The notes under the pieces: generated by a model
Told to the model about the DNA's origin: nothing
The model's database searches: none
The model's input: only the letters and a program-made list of their open reading frames with translations
Translations under genes and position numbers: made by a program
In this document: positions 1 through 9,411 of the stretch, one piece after another
Layout: the number at the start of each line of letters is the position of its first letter
Position numbering within the stretch: position 1 is the stretch's first letter
Source of the DNA: Halovibrio variabilis
GTDB taxonomy: Bacteria; Pseudomonadota; Gammaproteobacteria; Pseudomonadales; Halomonadaceae
NCBI RefSeq assembly: GCF_007991175.1
Contig: NZ_BJXV01000008.1
Location: 1-64,000, forward strand
Length of the DNA stretch: 64,000 nucleotides
Direction of reading: 5' to 3'

Positions 1-22
1 GTGGAAAAGGGTCAAAAAAACT

Positions 23-1222
23 TCAACTAAGCGTCACACGGGCGTAACGTTTCTTGCCCGCCTGAATGACATAGCTCTTACCCGTCGCCAGCATGGTGTC
101 TTTGGCGACGACTTCGCCGTCGACTTTAACGCGGCCATTCCCCAACATATCTTTGGCTTGGGCGCTGTTGTTGGTAAGCTCTGCCCTATTAAGCACTGCG
201 GCAATAGGCGCTTGCTCGCTGCCTTCAAAGTCCACCGTGACTTCCGGCAGGTCTTCCGGCAGTTCGCCATCGGCCAGCTGATTACCCGCCGACTTATGCG
301 CATTGGCAGCGGCTTCGTCTCCGTGGTAACGGGCAATCAGCTCTCGCGCCAGCTCCATTTTAACATCACGTGGGTTGGCACCATTGGCGACATCCTGCTT
401 GAGCGCTTCGATCTCTTCATTGGATTTCAAAGAGAGCAACTCAAAGTAGCGCCACATTAAGCTGTCCGGCATGGAGACCAGCTTGTTGAACATCGAGCCC
501 GGCGCTTCATCGACACCAATGTAGTTGCCCAGCGACTTTGACATCTTCTGCACGCCGTCTAACCCTTCCAGCAGCGGCATGGTGATGACCACCTGGGGCT
601 CCTGGCCGAAGTGCTTTTGTATCTCGCGCCCCATCAACAGGTTGAACTTCTGGTCGGTGCCGCCCAGCTCAACATCGGCCTCAAGCGCTACCGAGTCGTA
701 GCCTTGTACCAGCGGGTAGAGAAATTCGTGGATGGCAATCGACTGATTGGCGTTGTAACGCTTTTCAAAGTCGTCCCGCTCCAGCATGCGGGCGACGGTG
801 CTTTGGGCGGCCAGCTCAATCATTTTGGCAGCGGAGAGCTCGCTAAACCATTCGGCGTTAAAACGCACCTCGGTTTTCTCAGGGTCGAGGATTTTAAACA
901 CCTGCTCCCTATAAGTATCGGCGTTGGCTTTAACATCTTCTTCGGTAAGCGGTTTACGGGTCACGTTTTTGCCGGTTGGGTCACCAATACGCCCGGTAAA
1001 ATCCCCGATTAAAAAGATAACCGTGTGCCCCAAGTCCTGGAACTGGCGCATTTTGGTTAGCAATACGCTGTGTCCCAAGTGAAGGTCAGGGGCTGTAGGA
1101 TCAAAACCCGCTTTGATACGCAGTTTGCGGCCTGAAGCCAGCTTCTTTCTTAACTCATCCTCTACCAGGATTTCATGCGTACCCCGCGACAACAGCGCTA
1201 AAGCCTGATCCACCTCACTCAT
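23..1222 (-). CDS. tyrS: Tyrosyl-tRNA synthetase
   Basis: Attaches tyrosine to tRNA(Tyr) in the cytoplasm; class I aminoacyl-tRNA synthetase. The 399-residue product shows the HIGH-type motif as HLGH (48-51), an exact KMSKS loop (226-230), the tyrosine-pocket segment around GGTDQKFN (187-194) and a C-terminal S4-like RNA-binding domain from about residue 335. It is shorter than the 424-aa E. coli enzyme and resembles the TyrZ branch common in pseudomonads (inference from length and motif spacing). The ATG start at 1222 is preceded by GGAGAGAGG. It is transcribed away from anmK, an arrangement also known in Pseudomonas. The stop lies only 22 bp from the window edge, so the downstream neighbour is not visible. 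Confidence 0.97.
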   Translation of the reverse strand: MSEVDQALALLSRGTHEILVEDELRKKLASGRKLRIKAGFDPTAPDLHLGHSVLLTKMRQFQDLGHTVIFLIGDFTGRIGDPTGKNVTRKPLTEEDVKANADTYREQVFKILDPEKTEVRFNAEWFSELSAAKMIELAAQSTVARMLERDDFEKRYNANQSIAIHEFLYPLVQGYDSVALEADVELGGTDQKFNLLMGREIQKHFGQEPQVVITMPLLEGLDGVQKMSKSLGNYIGVDEAPGSMFNKLVSMPDSLMWRYFELLSLKSNEEIEALKQDVANGANPRDVKMELARELIARYHGDEAAANAHKSAGNQLADGELPEDLPEVTVDFEGSEQAPIAAVLNRAELTNNSAQAKDMLGNGRVKVDGEVVAKDTMLATGKSYVIQAGKKRYARVTLS

Positions 1223-1361
1223 TGCCTCTCTCCACTATAAAGAACCGTCCACACCGGGCTCAGGTGATAAATAGCCGACGATGTTACCATGCTCGTTCGC
1301 CTTGGTTGAGCCCTGGTTTAGCCTTAGCTTAGTTTTAGCCCCGCTTGGTACGAGTTCGCTG

Positions 1362-2501
1362 ATGAAAATGCCTACCGCTTCGCCGCTTTACTATATTGGC
1401 CTGATGTCCGGCACTAGCCTGGACGGTATTGATGCTGCATTGATCGCCATCGAGACTGACTCGCCGCCGCGCCTGCTGGCGACCCACGCCGAACCGATGC
1501 CAGATGAGCTGCATCGCCTGCTGCTCATGCTATGCCATGCGGAGCAGGTGGGCTTTGCTCAACTGGCGGCGGCAGAGCATGCTTTCTGCCAGTGCCAGGC
1601 CCAGGCCGTCCAGCAACTCTTAGCGCCAATCTCTATAAAGCCTGAACAGATCAGCGCCATCGGCAGCCACGGCCAAACGATTGAACATGCGCCCGTAGGG
1701 CATAGCGGTGGCCCGGCCTATACGCTACAGCTGGATAATCCCAGCCTGTTGGCAGAACTCACCGGCTGCACGGTCGTTGCTGATTTCCGCCGCCGCGACT
1801 TAGCCGCCGGTGGCCAGGCCGCACCGCTGGCACCGGCGTTTCATCAGGCGCTATTTGGTAGATCAGGCGCGCATCAGTTGGTGCTTAACCTGGGCGGCTT
1901 TGCCAATCTGACCTGGCTTTCCAGCCAGCCAACCGATCCCGTGATTGGTTTTGATACCGGGCCCGCGAATGTTTTATTGGATGGCTGGTTTGCCTGGCAC
2001 CAAGGCGGCCGCTTTGATCAAGATGGCGCTTGGGCCGCGAGCGGCAAGGTAGATGAAGCGCTGTTAGCTCGGCTGCTATCGGAACCGTTTTTCCAACAGC
2101 CGCCGCCGAGAAGCACTGGGCGTGAGCTGTTTCATCTGGATTGGCTACGCCAACATCTTAGCGGGCAGGAAGCTGCCGCCGATGTGCAGGCCACGCTGGC
2201 CGAACTCACCGCGGCTAGTGTCGCCCAGGGCATTGAACAACTACAGATCAAAGATGGCCCACTTACGCTGATCACCGCTGGCGGCGGCGCTCATAACGGC
2301 TACCTGATGCAGCGCCTTGCCTATTATCTCCCTCGCGCTACGCTCACTTCGCCAGCGGCCTACGGCTGGCCTGAAGACTGGATCGAAGCCGGCGCCTTTG
2401 CCTGGCTGGCCCACCAACGCCTGCACCACCTGCCAGGCAACTTACCCTCGGTCACCGGCGCGCAGGGGCCGCGGGTGCTGGGCGGGGTTTATGCTGCGTA
2501 G
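1362..2501 (+). CDS. anmK: Anhydro-N-acetylmuramic acid kinase
   Basis: Phosphorylates 1,6-anhydro-N-acetylmuramic acid released by peptidoglycan turnover, with ring opening to MurNAc-6-phosphate; cytoplasmic cell-wall recycling. The signature GLMSGTSLDG is at residues 13-22 and the family motif DFRRRDLAAGGQ lies near residue 140, followed by conserved glycine-rich stretches (NLGGFANL, GFDTGPAN). With this start the protein is 379 aa, normal for the family (about 370). The frame stays open upstream to an ATG at 1281, but that adds 27 hydrophobic residues not seen in the family, so ATG 1362 is preferred; 1368 is also possible. It is divergent from tyrS and convergent with pilU. Confidence 0.95.
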   Translation: MKMPTASPLYYIGLMSGTSLDGIDAALIAIETDSPPRLLATHAEPMPDELHRLLLMLCHAEQVGFAQLAAAEHAFCQCQAQAVQQLLAPISIKPEQISAIGSHGQTIEHAPVGHSGGPAYTLQLDNPSLLAELTGCTVVADFRRRDLAAGGQAAPLAPAFHQALFGRSGAHQLVLNLGGFANLTWLSSQPTDPVIGFDTGPANVLLDGWFAWHQGGRFDQDGAWAASGKVDEALLARLLSEPFFQQPPPRSTGRELFHLDWLRQHLSGQEAAADVQATLAELTAASVAQGIEQLQIKDGPLTLITAGGGAHNGYLMQRLAYYLPRATLTSPAAYGWPEDWIEAGAFAWLAHQRLHHLPGNLPSVTGAQGPRVLGGVYAA

Positions 2502-2522
2502 TTTCTGCAGCGTAGTTAACGC

Positions 2523-3686
2523 TCAGTAATCATCGCCATCGCGCAGGCCTAAATGACTAGGCACTTGCTCATCCAAAGAGAGATTGCGCGCCTTGGCATC
2601 GCTGGCGTTGAGCAGCATGCGCAGATCGTTGGCCGAGTCGGCGTGGGCCATGGCCACCTCTCTACTTATATGCCCGGCCTGATGCAGGTCATGCAGCGCC
2701 TGGTCAAAGGTCTGCATCCCGGCATCCTGGGACTTGGCCATCGCCGCTTTAATCTCACTAACGTCGCCTTTGCGGATCAAATCGGCAACACGTGGCGACT
2801 GCAGCATGATCTCGATCGCCGCACGGCGCCCGCCCGCTAACGTGGGCAGCAGTTGCTGAGCGACGACCGCGCGCAGATTCAGCGAAAGGTCCATCCAGAT
2901 CTGCTCATGACGCTCATGGGGAAAGAAGTGAATGATGCGCTCCAACGCCTGGTTGGCGTTATTGGCATGCAGCGTCGCCAAACACAGGTGACCGGTTTCA
3001 GCAAAGGTGAGCGCGTGCTCCATGGTTTCCCTAGTGCGGATTTCACCAATCAGGATTACATCGGGCGCCTGGCGCAGGGTGTTTTTTAGCGCCACCTCAA
3101 ACGACTCGGTATCAATCCCTACTTCACGCTGATTCACAATCGCGCGCTTATGGGGATGCAGGTACTCGATGGGGTCTTCGATGCTGATGATATGGCCGCC
3201 AACGGTCTCGTTGCGCTGCTGAATCATCGCCGCGAGGGTCGTCGATTTACCGGTTCCCGTACCGCCCACTACTAAAACGAGCCCACGCTTGGCCTGGGCT
3301 AATTTCGCCAACTGCTCCGGCACGCCCAGCGCTTCCAGGCGAGGAATCTCAATGGCGATGCTGCGCACCACCATGGCCATCTGATTGCGCTGCTGAAAGG
3401 CGCTGACCCGAAAACGCCCTTTGCCCTCGCGGCTTAAAGCGAAATTTGCTTCACGCTCGCTGGCAAACCGCTCACGCAGCCCTTCCGGCAGCGTATGGGT
3501 AACCAGTTCATTGACCTGATGGGTGGTTAAGCGCTGCTGCCCCAGCGGCACCAGCCCATCGGGCATTTTCAAGCTTGGCGGCGCGCCCACGGAAATGAGC
3601 AGATCGGATGCGTGCTGCTCGACCATAATATCGAGCAGTTGGTGTAGCCATTGCGTGGGCGAAAGTTCTACAGGCGGCGCTTGCAT
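2523..3686 (-). CDS. pilU: Type IV pilus retraction ATPase PilU
   Basis: Accessory retraction motor of type IV pili. It works with PilT at the cytoplasmic base to depolymerise pilin and drive twitching motility. The GspE/PilT ATPase fold is clear: Walker A GGTGTGKST (141-149), the Asp box SIEDPIEYLH, Walker B LIGEIRTRETM and the His box ATLHANNA. The product is 387 aa. I chose ATG 3686 because AAGGAG sits 6 nt upstream; an in-frame ATG at 3704 would overlap pilT by 8 bp. Immediately downstream of pilT, with which it surely forms an operon, as in Pseudomonas aeruginosa. Confidence 0.93.
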   Translation of the reverse strand: MQAPPVELSPTQWLHQLLDIMVEQHASDLLISVGAPPSLKMPDGLVPLGQQRLTTHQVNELVTHTLPEGLRERFASEREANFALSREGKGRFRVSAFQQRNQMAMVVRSIAIEIPRLEALGVPEQLAKLAQAKRGLVLVVGGTGTGKSTTLAAMIQQRNETVGGHIISIEDPIEYLHPHKRAIVNQREVGIDTESFEVALKNTLRQAPDVILIGEIRTRETMEHALTFAETGHLCLATLHANNANQALERIIHFFPHERHEQIWMDLSLNLRAVVAQQLLPTLAGGRRAAIEIMLQSPRVADLIRKGDVSEIKAAMAKSQDAGMQTFDQALHDLHQAGHISREVAMAHADSANDLRMLLNASDAKARNLSLDEQVPSHLGLRDGDDY

Positions 3687-3696
3687 GGCGGGCTCC

Positions 3697-4740
3697 TTAT
3701 TCATCCTTTATCGCCAGCGTTCCCTTGGCGCTCATTTGCGCCTCCTGCAAACTGACCGCGCCCTCTTTAACGAGCTGAGACAGCGCAGCATCCAGGGTTT
3801 GCATGCCCAGGCTACCGCCGGTTTGGATGGCCGAGTACATCTGTGCCACTTTGTCTTCGCGAATCAAATTACGTACCGCCGAGGTGGCAATCAGCACTTC
3901 ATGGGCCGCCACCCTACCGCCGCCCTGGCGTTTAAGCAGCGATTGCGACACCACCGCCTGGAGTGATTCCGACAGCATCGAGCGCACCATGGCTTTCTCT
4001 TCGCCGGGGAAAACATCGATAATCCGATCAATCGTTTTCGCCGCCGAGGTCGTGTGCAGCGTCCCCAGTACCAAGTGGCCGGTTTCAGCCGCGGTCAGTG
4101 CTAAGCGGATGGTTTCCAGATCACGCAGTTCACCGACCAGAATCACATCCGGGTCTTCACGTAGCGCGCTGCGCAGCGCATCGGCAAAGCTATGGGTATC
4201 GCGGTGCACTTCACGCTGGTTAATCAAGCAGCGCTTGCTGGCGTGAACAAACTCGACAGGGTCTTCAATGGTGAGAATATGCTCGTATCGATGGTCGTTG
4301 ATGTAATCAATCATCGCCGCAAGCGTCGTACTTTTGCCCGACCCTGTTGGCCCGGTTACTAATACCAGGCCACGCGGCAGCATCGCTAAGCGCTCAAACA
4401 CCTCACCCAGCCCCAGGGTTTGCATGGAGAGCACTTGATTGGGAATAGTGCGGAATACCGCCCCCGCGCCGCGGCCGTGGGTAAAGGCATTAACGCGAAA
4501 GCGCGCCACGCCCGGCACTTCAAAAGAAAAGTCGATTTCCAGACGCTCTTCGTAGTCGCGCCGCTGGCGATCATTCATGATGTCATAGATCAATTTACGC
4601 ACATCGCTATTATCGATAGCGGGCACATTGAGCCGACGAATGTCGCCATCAACACGTATCATAGGCGGCAAACCGGCTGAAAGGTGCAAGTCAGAGGCAT
4701 TCTGCTTTGCCGAGAATGCTAGCAGTTCGGTAATATCCAT
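3697..4740 (-). CDS. pilT: Type IV pilus retraction ATPase PilT
   Basis: Hexameric ATPase that powers type IV pilus retraction (twitching motility, DNA uptake, surface sensing). The 347-aa length is typical. Visible motifs: Walker A GPTGSGKST (130-138), Asp box TIEDPVEFVH, Walker B ILVGELRDLETI, His box GTLHTTSAAKT, and the C-terminal AIRNLIRE-like motif, here AVRNLIRED, which is needed for retraction in characterised PilT proteins. The ATG at 4740 follows GGGAAGAGAG. Upstream partner of pilU in one operon; divergent from the yggS-proC row, matching the Pseudomonas arrangement. The pilus structural genes are not in this window. Confidence 0.96.
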   Translation of the reverse strand: MDITELLAFSAKQNASDLHLSAGLPPMIRVDGDIRRLNVPAIDNSDVRKLIYDIMNDRQRRDYEERLEIDFSFEVPGVARFRVNAFTHGRGAGAVFRTIPNQVLSMQTLGLGEVFERLAMLPRGLVLVTGPTGSGKSTTLAAMIDYINDHRYEHILTIEDPVEFVHASKRCLINQREVHRDTHSFADALRSALREDPDVILVGELRDLETIRLALTAAETGHLVLGTLHTTSAAKTIDRIIDVFPGEEKAMVRSMLSESLQAVVSQSLLKRQGGGRVAAHEVLIATSAVRNLIREDKVAQMYSAIQTGGSLGMQTLDAALSQLVKEGAVSLQEAQMSAKGTLAIKDE

Positions 4741-4772
4741 CTCTCTTCCCAGCTGCGGTAAGGTGCTTGAGT

Positions 4773-5489
4773 ATGACAGACATCGCGCTTAACGAGTCAC
4801 TCGGCCATGCATACGATCAGGCACGTACACGCCTGCGTAACGCCTTAGCAGACGCGGGGCGCACTCAGGACGCGACCGAGCTACTCGCAGTCAGTAAAAC
4901 CAAGCCCGCGGCGATGATTCGTCAGGCTTGGCAGCTTGGCCAGCGTCAATTCGGTGAAAACTATCTGCAAGAAGCGCTCGAAAAGCAGACTGAACTGGCG
5001 GATCTTGACGACATTGTATGGCATTTCATTGGGCCGCTGCAGTCCAATAAAACCCGCGCGGTGGCCGAGTATTTTGACTGGGTGCATAGTGTCGACCGGT
5101 TAAAAATTGCCCAACGCCTTAGCGAACAGCGCCCAGCCCACCTTGCGCCACTGAATATTTGCCTGCAGGTTAATATCAGCCGCGAAGAGAGCAAAGCCGG
5201 TGTGCTGCCCGAGGCGTTAGAGGAATTGGCCAAAGACGTTGCCGCGCTGCCTCACCTGCGCTTGCGCGGTTTGATGGCGATTCCCGCCCCGGCAGAAGGG
5301 CTCGATGCACAGCGCCAGCCGCTGGCGGCACTGCGCGAGGCCTTAACAGCGCTGCAAAACGCCCTGCCAGAGGCGCCCCTGGATACGCTCTCAATGGGCA
5401 TGAGCGATGATTTAGAAGCCGCCGTGCTGGAGGGCGCCACGCTGGTTCGCTTAGGCACCGCGATTTTTGGCGCCCGCCAGTCAACTTAG
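4773..5489 (+). CDS. yggS: PLP homeostasis protein YggS
   Basis: Pyridoxal-5'-phosphate-binding protein of the PLPBP/YggS family. It has an alanine-racemase-like barrel fold, no known catalytic activity, and a role in vitamin B6 and amino-acid homeostasis. The PLP lysine is K42 in LLAVSKTKP; the family stretch FGENYLQEA and the phosphate-binding region SMGMSDDLEAAV are present. The product is 238 aa. An in-frame TTG at 4767 exists, but ATG 4773 is better spaced from GGTAAGG (4757-4763). First gene of the row yggS-proC-yggT-metX-metW; the pairing of yggS with proC is widespread. Confidence 0.93.
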   Translation: MTDIALNESLGHAYDQARTRLRNALADAGRTQDATELLAVSKTKPAAMIRQAWQLGQRQFGENYLQEALEKQTELADLDDIVWHFIGPLQSNKTRAVAEYFDWVHSVDRLKIAQRLSEQRPAHLAPLNICLQVNISREESKAGVLPEALEELAKDVAALPHLRLRGLMAIPAPAEGLDAQRQPLAALREALTALQNALPEAPLDTLSMGMSDDLEAAVLEGATLVRLGTAIFGARQST

Positions 5490-5546
5490 GCGAATAGCAA
5501 CCGACCACTTTCTCACTGAGCATACTTTCACAAAAGGACATCTACC

Positions 5547-6371
5547 ATGGCGAGTAACATTACCTTCATTGGGGCCGGCAATATGGCCAGCGCCATTATC
5601 GGCGGCCTCATCGACAGCGGCGTCGCGCCTGCTACTATTACCGCCACCGCGCCGAGCGATAGCGAACTGGCACCGGTTAAACAACGCTTAGGCATCAACA
5701 CCCACACCGACAACAACGCGGCGGTGGCTAATGCCGACGTGGTGGTACTCGCGGTGAAACCGCAAATCATGCGCAACGTATGCGAAGCGCTGCGCGACAG
5801 CGTTCAGCGCCAGCAGCCGCTGGTGATCTCGATTGCGGCAGGCCTGGATGCTGACACTATTGACCAATGGCTAGGCGGTAATAACGCCCTGGTACGCTGC
5901 ATGCCCAACACGCCCTCGCTAGTCGGCATTGGCGCCAGCGGCCTCTACGCCAATGCCAAGGTCAGCGATGCCCAGCGCGACGTGGCCACCCAGCTAATGG
6001 AAGCGGTGGGCATTGTCGAGTGGGTCGAAGAGGAAGCGCTGTTAGACGCAGTGACCGCCGTTTCGGGCAGTGCCCCGGCCTACTTCTTTTTGATGTTTGA
6101 AGCCATGGAAGACGCTGCAGTCAAGCTCGGCTTACCTGCCGCCACTGCGCGCCGCTTAGCCATTCAAACAGCGCTGGGCGCCGCCACCATGGCGCAGCAA
6201 AGTGATAAAGACCCTGCCACGCTAAAACAGAACGTCATGTCGCCGGGCGGCACCACCGAGCGTGCCATTCAGCACATGGAAGAGGCACAATTGCGCACCA
6301 CCATTGCCGACGCCATGCAGGCCTGCGCCGATCGCGCCCAGGCCATGGCCACGGAACTGAGCGGCAGCTAA
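5547..6371 (+). CDS. proC: Pyrroline-5-carboxylate reductase
   Basis: Last step of proline synthesis: NAD(P)H-dependent reduction of 1-pyrroline-5-carboxylate to L-proline. The 274-aa protein begins with the Rossmann motif GAGNMA (9-14). It contains VLAVKPQ, the CMPNTPSLVG segment and the C-terminal dimerisation/active-site signature beginning at VMSPGGTT. ATG 5547 is preceded by AAAAGGACA. It lies between yggS and yggT in the same orientation with gaps under 80 bp, so co-transcription is likely. Confidence 0.96.
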   Translation: MASNITFIGAGNMASAIIGGLIDSGVAPATITATAPSDSELAPVKQRLGINTHTDNNAAVANADVVVLAVKPQIMRNVCEALRDSVQRQQPLVISIAAGLDADTIDQWLGGNNALVRCMPNTPSLVGIGASGLYANAKVSDAQRDVATQLMEAVGIVEWVEEEALLDAVTAVSGSAPAYFFLMFEAMEDAAVKLGLPAATARRLAIQTALGAATMAQQSDKDPATLKQNVMSPGGTTERAIQHMEEAQLRTTIADAMQACADRAQAMATELSGS

Positions 6372-6444
6372 TACAGCCTTTCGACTAGCGCAATCGTTCG
6401 GCTAAAACAGCCGTTCAGCAACGGATCATCAAGGAGACACACTA

Positions 6445-7026
6445 ATGGGCAATGCAGGGTTAATGCTGATCAATACGCTGATCAATATTTATCTATTTTT
6501 ACTGATGCTGCGTTTTCTGCTGCAAGCGTCAAGGGCGGATTACTACAACCCGTTAAGCCAGTCGGTGGTCAAAATCACACAGCCGGTGGTGGGGCTGTTC
6601 CAAAGCTTTTTAGGCCCCGTTGCTGGCCGCTTTGACCTCGCCACGTTAGCGGCAGGCTTTGTACTCAAGGTCGCCAGCATTATTGCTATCTTCATGATCT
6701 CTGGTTACGGCATGCCGCCCATTCCGGGGTTACTCATCGCTGGCGTGGCCGCTTTGGCGAGTGCGATTTTAAAGATCTACTTCTTCGCCCTGATTGTGAT
6801 GATCATTTTGAGCTGGGTCGCGCCCAATGCCAGCCACCCAGGCGCGCTGCTGGTGATGCAACTGGTAGAACCGATCATGGCCCCGGTCAGAAAAGTCATT
6901 CCCCCGCTGGGTATGATTGACCTGTCGCCCATCGTGGTATTTATTGCCATTAATCTGCTTGATGGCTTGGTGGTCGGCGCATTGATTCGTGCGTCAGGAT
7001 TTCCCGAGGCATTAATCGGATTGTGA
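6445..7026 (+). CDS. yggT: YggT family integral membrane protein
   Basis: Small inner-membrane protein of the YGGT family, function not firmly established; links to osmotic tolerance and membrane-protein biogenesis have been proposed for relatives. The 193 residues contain two YGGT repeats, each with paired hydrophobic helices. The first repeat lies at about 5-75 (with SQSVVKITQPVVGLF) and the second at about 95-185 (with VMQLVEPIMAPVRKVIPP). The start at 6445 has AAGGAGACAC upstream. It follows proC, as in Pseudomonas. Confidence 0.9.
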   Translation: MGNAGLMLINTLINIYLFLLMLRFLLQASRADYYNPLSQSVVKITQPVVGLFQSFLGPVAGRFDLATLAAGFVLKVASIIAIFMISGYGMPPIPGLLIAGVAALASAILKIYFFALIVMIILSWVAPNASHPGALLVMQLVEPIMAPVRKVIPPLGMIDLSPIVVFIAINLLDGLVVGALIRASGFPEALIGL

Positions 7027-7053
7027 CGGCGGCTGACTGCCAGCTCTTTATTT

Positions 7054-7079
7054 AATGAATCTATTCGAATCGATTCATT
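7054..7079. promoter_or_regulatory. Inverted repeat upstream of metX
   Basis: AATGAATC (7054-7061) and GATTCATT (7072-7079) form a perfect 8-bp inverted repeat around a 10-bp spacer that itself contains ATTCGAAT. It sits 33 bp before the metX start in the only sizeable gap of the yggT-metX row. No T tract follows on the plus strand beyond ATTT, so an operator is more likely than a terminator. The regulator is unknown; control of methionine synthesis is an inference from position only. Confidence 0.4.
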
Positions 7080-7112
7080 TAGTTGCACTTTTCAGCAGGA
7101 TTAGCGCCTTCA

Positions 7113-8324
7113 ATGCCTGATACAGATACGCTTGCGTTTGCAGACCGGCCGACGGACTCCGTCGGCCTGATCACTCCGCGCGTGGCACGCTTCGACACAC
7201 CGCTTTCCCTTGCCTGCGGTAAAGTGCTGCCTGCCTACGAACTGATTTACGAAACTTACGGTACCTTGAACGTTGACCGCAGTAACGCGGTGCTGATTTG
7301 CCATGCGCTCTCGGGCCACCACCATGCCGCGGGCTATCACAGCGAGGAAGACCGCAAACCCGGCTGGTGGGATGCCCATATCGGCCCCGGCAAAGCGATC
7401 GACACCAACCGTTTTTTTGTGGTGTCGCTGAACAATCTGGGCGGCTGCCACGGCAGTACCGGCCCGATTAGCCACAACCCTGACACCGGGCGCCAGTGGG
7501 GCCCCGATTTTCCCATGGTGACCGTCAGCGACTGGGTAGCCAGCCAAGCGCGGCTTGCCGACCACCTGGGGATTGAACGCTGGGCCGCGGCCGTAGGCGG
7601 CAGCCTCGGCGGGATGCAGGTAATGCAGTGGACGATGACCTACCCGGAGCGGGTCGCCAACGCGGTGGTGATTGCCGCCACCCCGCGGCTCTCGGCGCAA
7701 AATATCGCCTTTAACGAAGTGGCCCGTCAGGCGATTCGCTCCGACCCTGAGTTCTTCGACGGCTGGTACGCCGAGCACGACACCTTGCCCAAGCGCGGGC
7801 TAAAGCTGGCCCGCATGGTGGGGCATATTACCTACCTTTCAGAAGACGCCATGGGCAGCAAATTTGGCCGCGACCTGCGTAGCAACGACCTCAACTTCGG
7901 CTTCGACGTTGAGTTCCAGGTGGAGTCCTACCTGCGCTACCAGGGCGACACGTTCTCCACCGCGTTTGATGCCAATACCTACCTGCTGATGACCAAGGCG
8001 CTGGACTACTTTGACCCAGCAGCTACTCAAGGCGGCGACTTTGCCAAAGCCTTGGCGCCAGCCGAGTGCCCTTTCTTGATCGTTAGCTTCACTACTGATT
8101 GGCGCTTCCCGCCTTCCCGTTCGCGGGAGCTCGTTGATGCGCTCACCCGTGCAGGCAAGTCGGTCAGCTACGCCAATATCGACTCCCCCCATGGGCATGA
8201 TGCTTTCCTACTCTCGAACCCACGCTACGATGCCATCGTCAGCGCCTTTATGAATCGCGCTGCCCGCGAGCTGAATCTCGCCGAACCGGCCGAATATGAA
8301 ACGAACGGGGAGGGGACGCCATGA
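7113..8324 (+). CDS. metX: Homoserine O-acyltransferase MetX
   Basis: Acylates L-homoserine (with acetyl- or succinyl-CoA) in the first committed step of methionine synthesis. It is an alpha/beta-hydrolase fold enzyme. The nucleophile elbow VGGSLGGMQ gives Ser164; the catalytic His lies in the C-terminal [11 protein letters not shown] stretch, and an Asp lies near [11 protein letters not shown]. MetX proteins of gammaproteobacteria include both acetyl and succinyl types, so the acyl donor cannot be called from this reading. The product is 403 aa from ATG 7113; an in-frame TTG at 7083 is possible but less likely. Its stop overlaps the metW start, indicating translational coupling. Confidence 0.93.
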   Translation: MPDTDTLAFADRPTDSVGLITPRVARFDTPLSLACGKVLPAYELIYETYGTLNVDRSNAVLICHALSGHHHAAGYHSEEDRKPGWWDAHIGPGKAIDTNRFFVVSLNNLGGCHGSTGPISHNPDTGRQWGPDFPMVTVSDWVASQARLADHLGIERWAAAVGGSLGGMQVMQWTMTYPERVANAVVIAATPRLSAQNIAFNEVARQAIRSDPEFFDGWYAEHDTLPKRGLKLARMVGHITYLSEDAMGSKFGRDLRSNDLNFGFDVEFQVESYLRYQGDTFSTAFDANTYLLMTKALDYFDPAATQGGDFAKALAPAECPFLIVSFTTDWRFPPSRSRELVDALTRAGKSVSYANIDSPHGHDAFLLSNPRYDAIVSAFMNRAARELNLAEPAEYETNGEGTP

Positions 8325-8917
8325 TGCGCGCCGATCTTGACCTGATTTATGACTGGGTGCCCGAAAGGTCGCATATACTCGACCTCGCCTGTGGCAATGG
8401 AGAACTGCTTGAGACGCTGGGTCGCCATAAAGGTGTGACCGGTTACGGCCTGGAAATTGACCATGATGGCATCAATGCCTGCGTCGCCCGTGGCGTCAAC
8501 GTCATTGAACACAATCTGGACGACGGCCTGGGCAGCTTCTGCGACAACAGCTACGATCAGGTGATTATGACCCAGGCGCTGCAGGCGCTGCGCCGCCCCG
8601 ACAAAATGCTTGATGAAATGCTGCGCGTCGCCGAAGAAGGGATTATCACTTTCCCCAACTTCGCCTACTGGCGCCACCGCGTGCATTTGGGTCTGCGCGG
8701 CTATATGCCGGTGTCTAAATCGCTGCCCCACGCTTGGTACGATACGCCCAACATCCACCTCTCGACGTTCAACGATTTTGAACATCTATGCCGTGAAAAA
8801 GGCTTGGTAATTGTTGATCGCGCAGTGGGTGTGGGCGATCATCAGGGCCACTGGAAATCGCGGCTGTGGCCCAATCTGTTTGGTGAAATTGCCATTTTCC
8901 GCGTTCGCCGCCGTTAG
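8321..8917 (+). CDS. metW: Methionine biosynthesis methyltransferase-like protein MetW
   Basis: Class I SAM-dependent methyltransferase-fold protein almost always paired with metX and needed for homoserine acylation in several bacteria; the exact reaction is unresolved. The 198-aa product has the SAM motif [11 protein letters not shown] (20-29), the acidic motif [11 protein letters not shown], and the family stretch [10 protein letters not shown]. The ATG overlaps the metX stop (ATGATG), so the two are translated together. A second Met follows directly, so the start could be 8324. Confidence 0.93.
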   Translation: MMRADLDLIYDWVPERSHILDLACGNGELLETLGRHKGVTGYGLEIDHDGINACVARGVNVIEHNLDDGLGSFCDNSYDQVIMTQALQALRRPDKMLDEMLRVAEEGIITFPNFAYWRHRVHLGLRGYMPVSKSLPHAWYDTPNIHLSTFNDFEHLCREKGLVIVDRAVGVGDHQGHWKSRLWPNLFGEIAIFRVRRR

Positions 8918-8956
8918 CTTTGCATCGTGTTTAACCATTATCCAAGGAGCCAAGCC

Positions 8957-9406
8957 ATGCTACGCCGATTAATGATCAGCGCCGCCCTTGTTGGCACGCT
9001 ACTCGCCTCTGCTGCTGCCAACGCAGAGCAGTTCGACCGGGTTGGCGATTACGAGATTCACTACAGCGCGGTGAACAGCAGCTTTTTGACCCCAGAGGTG
9101 GCTCAAGCGAACAACCTTCAGCGCAGCGCCAACCGCGGGCTGGTCAATGTGAGCGTGCGCGAACGCCAGGAGGATGGCAGCACGCGCCCTGTTAACGCCA
9201 GCGTGCAGGGCCACGTCAGCGGCTTAACCGGCGCTCAGGAATCGCTCAGCTTTCGCACCGTGCACGACGGCGATGCCACCTACCACTTAGCGCCCTTTAC
9301 CCTGCGCGACGATGAAGCCATGCGCTTTGAGTTAAGCGTGCGCTACGACCGCAACGCCGCCCCCGAGCCGGTGAATTTTATTCAGCGTTTTTATATTGAT
9401 CGCTAG
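8957..9406 (+). CDS. Exported DUF4426 protein
   Basis: Small secreted or periplasmic protein of the DUF4426 family, function unknown. The 149 residues begin with a clear signal peptide: positively charged MLRRLM, a hydrophobic core, and cleavage expected after ANA near residue 23. The rest is a beta-rich domain. AAGGAG (8943-8948) supports ATG 8957 over an in-frame GTG at 8927. It is the terminal gene of the metX-metW row, a position the family also occupies in Pseudomonas. It is convergent with sfsA, with only 5 bp between stop codons. Confidence 0.85.
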   Translation: MLRRLMISAALVGTLLASAAANAEQFDRVGDYEIHYSAVNSSFLTPEVAQANNLQRSANRGLVNVSVRERQEDGSTRPVNASVQGHVSGLTGAQESLSFRTVHDGDATYHLAPFTLRDDEAMRFELSVRYDRNAAPEPVNFIQRFYIDR

Positions 9407-9411
9407 CGGCT

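Noticed and set aside
1281-1361. Longer AnmK start
   Set aside because: The added hydrophobic residues are not part of the family, and the kinase motif GLMSGTSLDG normally lies within the first 20 residues or so.
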